This document shows positions 59,952-64,000 of a stretch of 64,000 bases of DNA, piece by piece (position 1 is the first letter of the stretch; each line of letters starts with the position of its first letter). The notes below the pieces were generated by a model. The model did not search any database. It saw only the letters and a list, made by a program, of their open reading frames with translations, and was not told where the DNA came from. The DNA is from Posidonia oceanica (lineage: Eukaryota; Streptophyta; Magnoliopsida; Alismatales; Posidoniaceae): the NCBI GenBank assembly GCA_037176725.1, contig JAZBRS010000026.1:148377501-148441500 (forward strand), read 5' to 3'. The position numbers and the translations under genes are program-made.

Positions 59952-62164
59952 TGTAATGACCCCTAATCGTTACCACTCATCATAGCTACTCTTCTTTTTT
60001 TAAAAAAAAAATGTACTATAGAACTAAATTCTCACAATCACTATAAAGTAGAAATAAAATAAATATAATTAATTCACTTACACAGAACCCTTGATGTGTG
60101 GCAGTGTGACTCCTTTCCTATGTGCACTAGTAACACCAGCTCCTATCCTGCACTTGCCAAAAATAGAAAACAAAGCACAAGTGAGTGACCACTCAATCGG
60201 TCACCCAGCACATACCCCACCTATGTACACAAAGCAGCTCGGCAAGCAATGCCGAGGAAACAGGCGTAACGACGCCACAAGCAAACAAACACAGGTATCT
60301 CACTTGGATGCCACAACAGGGCATACTCCATTGCCCAAGCAGCAAACCTTTAAAAAAACATGCCTTTGAAATCATCTTTTCTCATTTCCTTTCGAAATCA
60401 TATGCATGCTCTTTTCAAATCCATTATGCATACTTGAAATGGCCAATCTAGCCAAATCAAGCCCAAAAACCACAGAGTCTGGCCCCTCACACTCCTTGTG
60501 CGAACAAGACGACCAACCATGTCTAAATGCTCTCAAAGGCATCCAGAACACACAACTCAGCAAACACCAAAACCAAAAGCCAACGCTGAAACACTGCTTA
60601 GCAAAACCACAGCACCTCACTAGCATAGGACCTACACCCCACAGGCGCGACCACAAGCACAAACAACCACACACAAGCAACTGTGTCGTGTCACTTGGGC
60701 CCAAGCAACCGACACAGGCCACAAGCAGTCCACCAAGGCACAACCACGGTGTCCTTGCACTGCCACGGAAGACCACCCTATGGAGGAGTCTGTCCGTCCC
60801 GAACCTACAAGCCTCCAAAGGCCAACCACACAAGAAAGCCTAGCCTACAAGCCTCAAAAGGCCAACCACACAGGAAAGCCTGTCCTGTCTCTCAGGACGC
60901 TACCAGAAACGGGGCATGTGCTCCACCCGCCCTGGCCAAACACCACAGGGTCTGTCGCAATGTCCTAACTCAGTGCTCCAAACCCCTGAGGCTCCTCACC
61001 CCTAGGATCAGTCAGCACCAACCAGTCTCGGTACCCGTACTAACTAGGGTATCACGTCTAGCTACTTAGAGGTCCCATACCCCTTGGGTTCGCTGCCACG
61101 ATATCATTATGTACAGTCAGTACCCTAGGTCTTCGGCACCCAGAGCAAGTGGAGTGTCATACCTCCATGTCCAGTCGACACCTCGACTCGTAGACCTCAG
61201 CCTTGGCCTCGTGGACGACAATCAAGGAGTATCATACCTCCAAGATCCGATGAACACTTGCCTCAGCCTCTTGGTCTCAGGACCTCAACCTAGGAGACGT
61301 GCTCGACCACCCAAGAATGTCGTCACATCCCCTGGTCTCGGCGACACGACCCTTCGACATCTTGGTTTGCTACAAACAGAAAACACTGAAAAATTCTTTC
61401 CAAAACTTATGCAAAATCCATGCATTTTTCTTTTCAAAACTCTTTTCGAAAACCATTTCGAAATCCCTAAATGACAATTCAAAACACAACAAATCATAGT
61501 GCAGAACACTGCAGAAAAACCACGAACTGAAATCACAGCTTAAAAACACAACCTCGACAGCTCCTCTGTCAGGCCCAGAAACCACACTTCAAAGCACAAC
61601 AAATCAGGGAAACAAAGGCACCTTCTGGGCATAAGGTTTACCCAGGAGACACCACCCAAAACAAAGCACTGGTCTTGAAGTCCCAATATACTTACGAGAC
61701 CGAACACCCACACAAACTGCACCCAGAACATTAAGTCCTGGTGCCAGGGTCTAATCCTATGATTATCATGCTCCCTAATGTCCATCTAGACCGATTAGGG
61801 AAAACCTTAATATTACTAGGTCGTTTAGTCTTTTAATTCCAACCCTAGCACAAGTGGGATATTGCTAATTCATTTTAGGCACCCCTAGGATCATTCTAAT
61901 GATTATAGTAATCATTATTGGGCCACAATCACCTACAGGTTAATATACTAATTAACAATTCCTAACATACCCAAACCTACCCCTAAAACACCCAAGGAAT
62001 AGAGGTAGGGTCTGGTTCGGCAAACTGATTTCATTCGGTCAACTGGACCAGGGACCTAGACTCACATCCAGGGGCTGATTCGACAGACCGAAATGGGTCA
62101 GTCGACAGAATCAGGGACCAGAGGCCACACTCAAGAGCATCTTCGGCATACCGAACTGATTTAG
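59952..62164 (-). mobile_element. LTR copy E (family 1), inserted in D and cut by F
   Basis: It begins TGTAATGACCCC on the plus strand (the LTR 3' end) and aligns in reverse to copy A from 24,416 back to about 850. It shows the empty site of element G (GCTCGGCAAGCAATGCC near 60,237). It stops at 62,164, inside its own hairpin cassette, where F starts. The simplest reading is a retrotransposon LTR whose remainder lies beyond the window. Confidence 0.85.
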
Positions 62165-64000
62165 TGTAACGACCTGAGCCGCTACCAACAAAAACCAATA
62201 GCACAAATAAATTTAAACATAAAACAACTGTTACATTTACAATTATTTACAGGCTATTACAACCATATTTGTGCCAGGAACCTGCAGTGGACTGCTACAT
62301 GACTCCGACTATATGCACTATAAACCAGCACTAGCTAATCACTTGCACCTACAACTAAAACCACAAGGAAAACATGTGAGTGACCATAAATTGTCACCCA
62401 GCACACACCTCACAAAAACCACGACAAAACCGGAATAAAACCGTAATATGGAATAAACTGATCAAACAACCAAAACCAAACCGATATCATCATTTATAAT
62501 AATAAAACATCTTTCCCAAATCCCACAAGCTAAAATAGGAAAAACCAGATGTATCCTAAAGCTCAATAATCCAAAACTCAGGCCCACTGGCCAAAACCCA
62601 ACAAGGCCACAATACCGCCATAAGCAGGAAGAAAAGCTCTAGGTCAAATACGGCTAGAAACAACAATCACAAGCCCCATGGGCACAAGAACTACAACAAG
62701 TAGTGTTGCCTGGTGCCAAGCAACCAACCTGGCCTCAAGTAGCCATCGAAGCACACTACACTGCCACGGACACCCGCCTTGTGGAGGAGCGTGCCCGTCA
62801 TGGCGTCCTCTCACCAGAGGAGCCTCAAAAGTAATTCCCACCTAGGAAAGCTACTCACCCCACTTGGGCGAGCTATCCGTAATCAGGACAGAACCATAGG
62901 GCACGCCACATCGGCGCTCGCAAACAATGTGCTTCGAACCACTCACGTGGTCCTCAACACCACAAAGGTGAGTCTAGGTGCCCCGTAGCGACTAAGGTAT
63001 CACGCCCAGCTAAGAAGGAGTATCATACCTCCTGGGTCTGTTGCCACGATACCGCTAGGTACAGATGACATCCTGACCCCCAAACCTCAACCCAGGTGAA
63101 GTGTGCGACACACTAGGAATGCCGTCACATCCCCGGGTCTAGGCCACACAACTCGTAGGTTTCGGCCCCCAACAAAACCTTGGCAAAACCTTTTGAAAAC
63201 ACATTCATCTTTACTCAAAAAATCATCTTTGAAAACCTTGATCATGCCACAAGATAACCATAGGCTAAAGCATAATTAATCACTAATTAAATCATAATTA
63301 AAACCCATTTAAAAACAAGCCTAGGATAGCCCCAGGCACTGGTTCGGTAGACCAAATTTCTCTGGTCGACCAGACCAAATGCTCAGGATGCTCCTAGGTC
63401 CTGCTTTCGTAGACTGGAAGTTTCTGGTCAACTGAACCAGGAGCCTGAGACTAGTTCTAGGCCCTAATTCGGCAGACTGAAAGGTTTCGGTCTACCGAAC
63501 TGCCCCCTGCCTCGGCATGCTGGAGGATTTCGACACGCCGAATCAGGGCACAGCCATGCAAAACCTGCCATTTTCCAAAACACATATTTTTCCTACATTC
63601 AACCAAAAATCACATACAATATACCAAAATGTTTGGAATGGAACAAGGAATCCATCCACACCAAAAATTGTGGCATTCCAAGGCATATAGCTCACAAAAA
63701 CACTGGAAAACCACATGGCATTCATTTAACAACTGAAGCCGAATAAATTCGATTAAAACTTGTATAATCTACCAAAAATCGCCAAACTACTTCCATTGCA
63801 TTCAAATCATAGCAAGGAACACGTGCATATCATTTTTAAGCTAATTAGAGAGAGAGAGTGCGAGATGTGCACCTTATGAGACACGACAACCATTGTCTCT
63901 TTGGCGACCTCTGCGCAACACCGGCAATACACCACCGCACCCGGCTCCTCATGGCTACTCTCGAGCTCACCACACCACCAGGAGGAAGGCTGGAGCTCGC
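62165..64000 (-). mobile_element. LTR copy F (family 1), running off the window
   Basis: It starts with a clean TGTAACGACC. It carries the family's conserved end (ACTATATGCACTATAAACC, then a GTGAGTGACC part), the GGAGTATCATACCTCC block near 63,019, and the hairpin cassette at 63,330-63,545. It is inserted in E and is therefore the youngest of D, E and F. Its other end is not in the window. Confidence 0.85.

Overview
This is a gene-poor, transposon-packed piece of a plant nuclear genome, most likely a large-genome flowering plant. Visible support: LTR retrotransposons with plant primer-binding sites (Met-tRNA, Asp-tRNA and Tat types), Ty3/Gypsy remains of Tat and Del/Tekay type, a CACTA DNA transposon, a FAR1/MULE transposase relic, LINE relics, and a captured exon of CHLD, the D subunit of magnesium chelatase used in chlorophyll synthesis. 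I found no intact host gene. Every protein-coding stretch is an old transposon gene carrying stop codons, or a captured exon. The species cannot be named from the sequence.

Layout, left to right. (1) 1-24,416: an old long LTR (copy A, family 1) was split by element G (2,482-24,119; two 1,461-bp LTRs, 5-bp duplication GAGCT). G is a Tat-like element with a gag gene and no pol. G was then hit by element H (7,664-14,226; duplication GTCAC), which interrupts gag, and by a 5.75-kb solo LTR M (15,385-21,130; duplication CATGT). (2) 24,420-31,612: an LTR fragment O of Tat type, then the 5' half of a minus-strand Del/Tekay-like Gypsy element I (RT, protease, gag, PBS, LTR), which abuts a FAR1/MULE transposase relic J. 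(3) 31,640-34,026: a degenerate GATACCAAA array and a weak BED-finger relic. (4) 34,030-38,577: CACTA element K with a 3-bp duplication CGC and a CHLD exon inside. (5) 39,465-40,720: a solo LTR of the H family. (6) 41,483-50,690: LTR fragments L and N, LINE fragments, and family-1 copy B, itself hit by another H-family solo LTR (46,051-47,349). (7) 51,413-64,000: a minus-strand non-autonomous family-1 element P (LTR C, internal region, LTR D), with two further family-1 LTRs (E, F) nested one inside the next; the far ends lie outside the window.

How it fits together: the elements give a relative clock. A and B are older than G and the H insertions. D is older than E, and E is older than F. Three of the families (G, H, P) lack polymerase genes and must have used enzymes from relatives. 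Nearly all stop codons in their reading frames look like CAG to TAG, CAA to TAA or TGG to TGA changes, as expected from deamination of methylated cytosine in silenced DNA.

The least explained structure is in family 1. All six LTR copies share a 3' part. A repeat or hairpin cassette sits about 200-300 bp upstream of that part, and its sequence is entirely different in A, in B, and in C/D/E/F.
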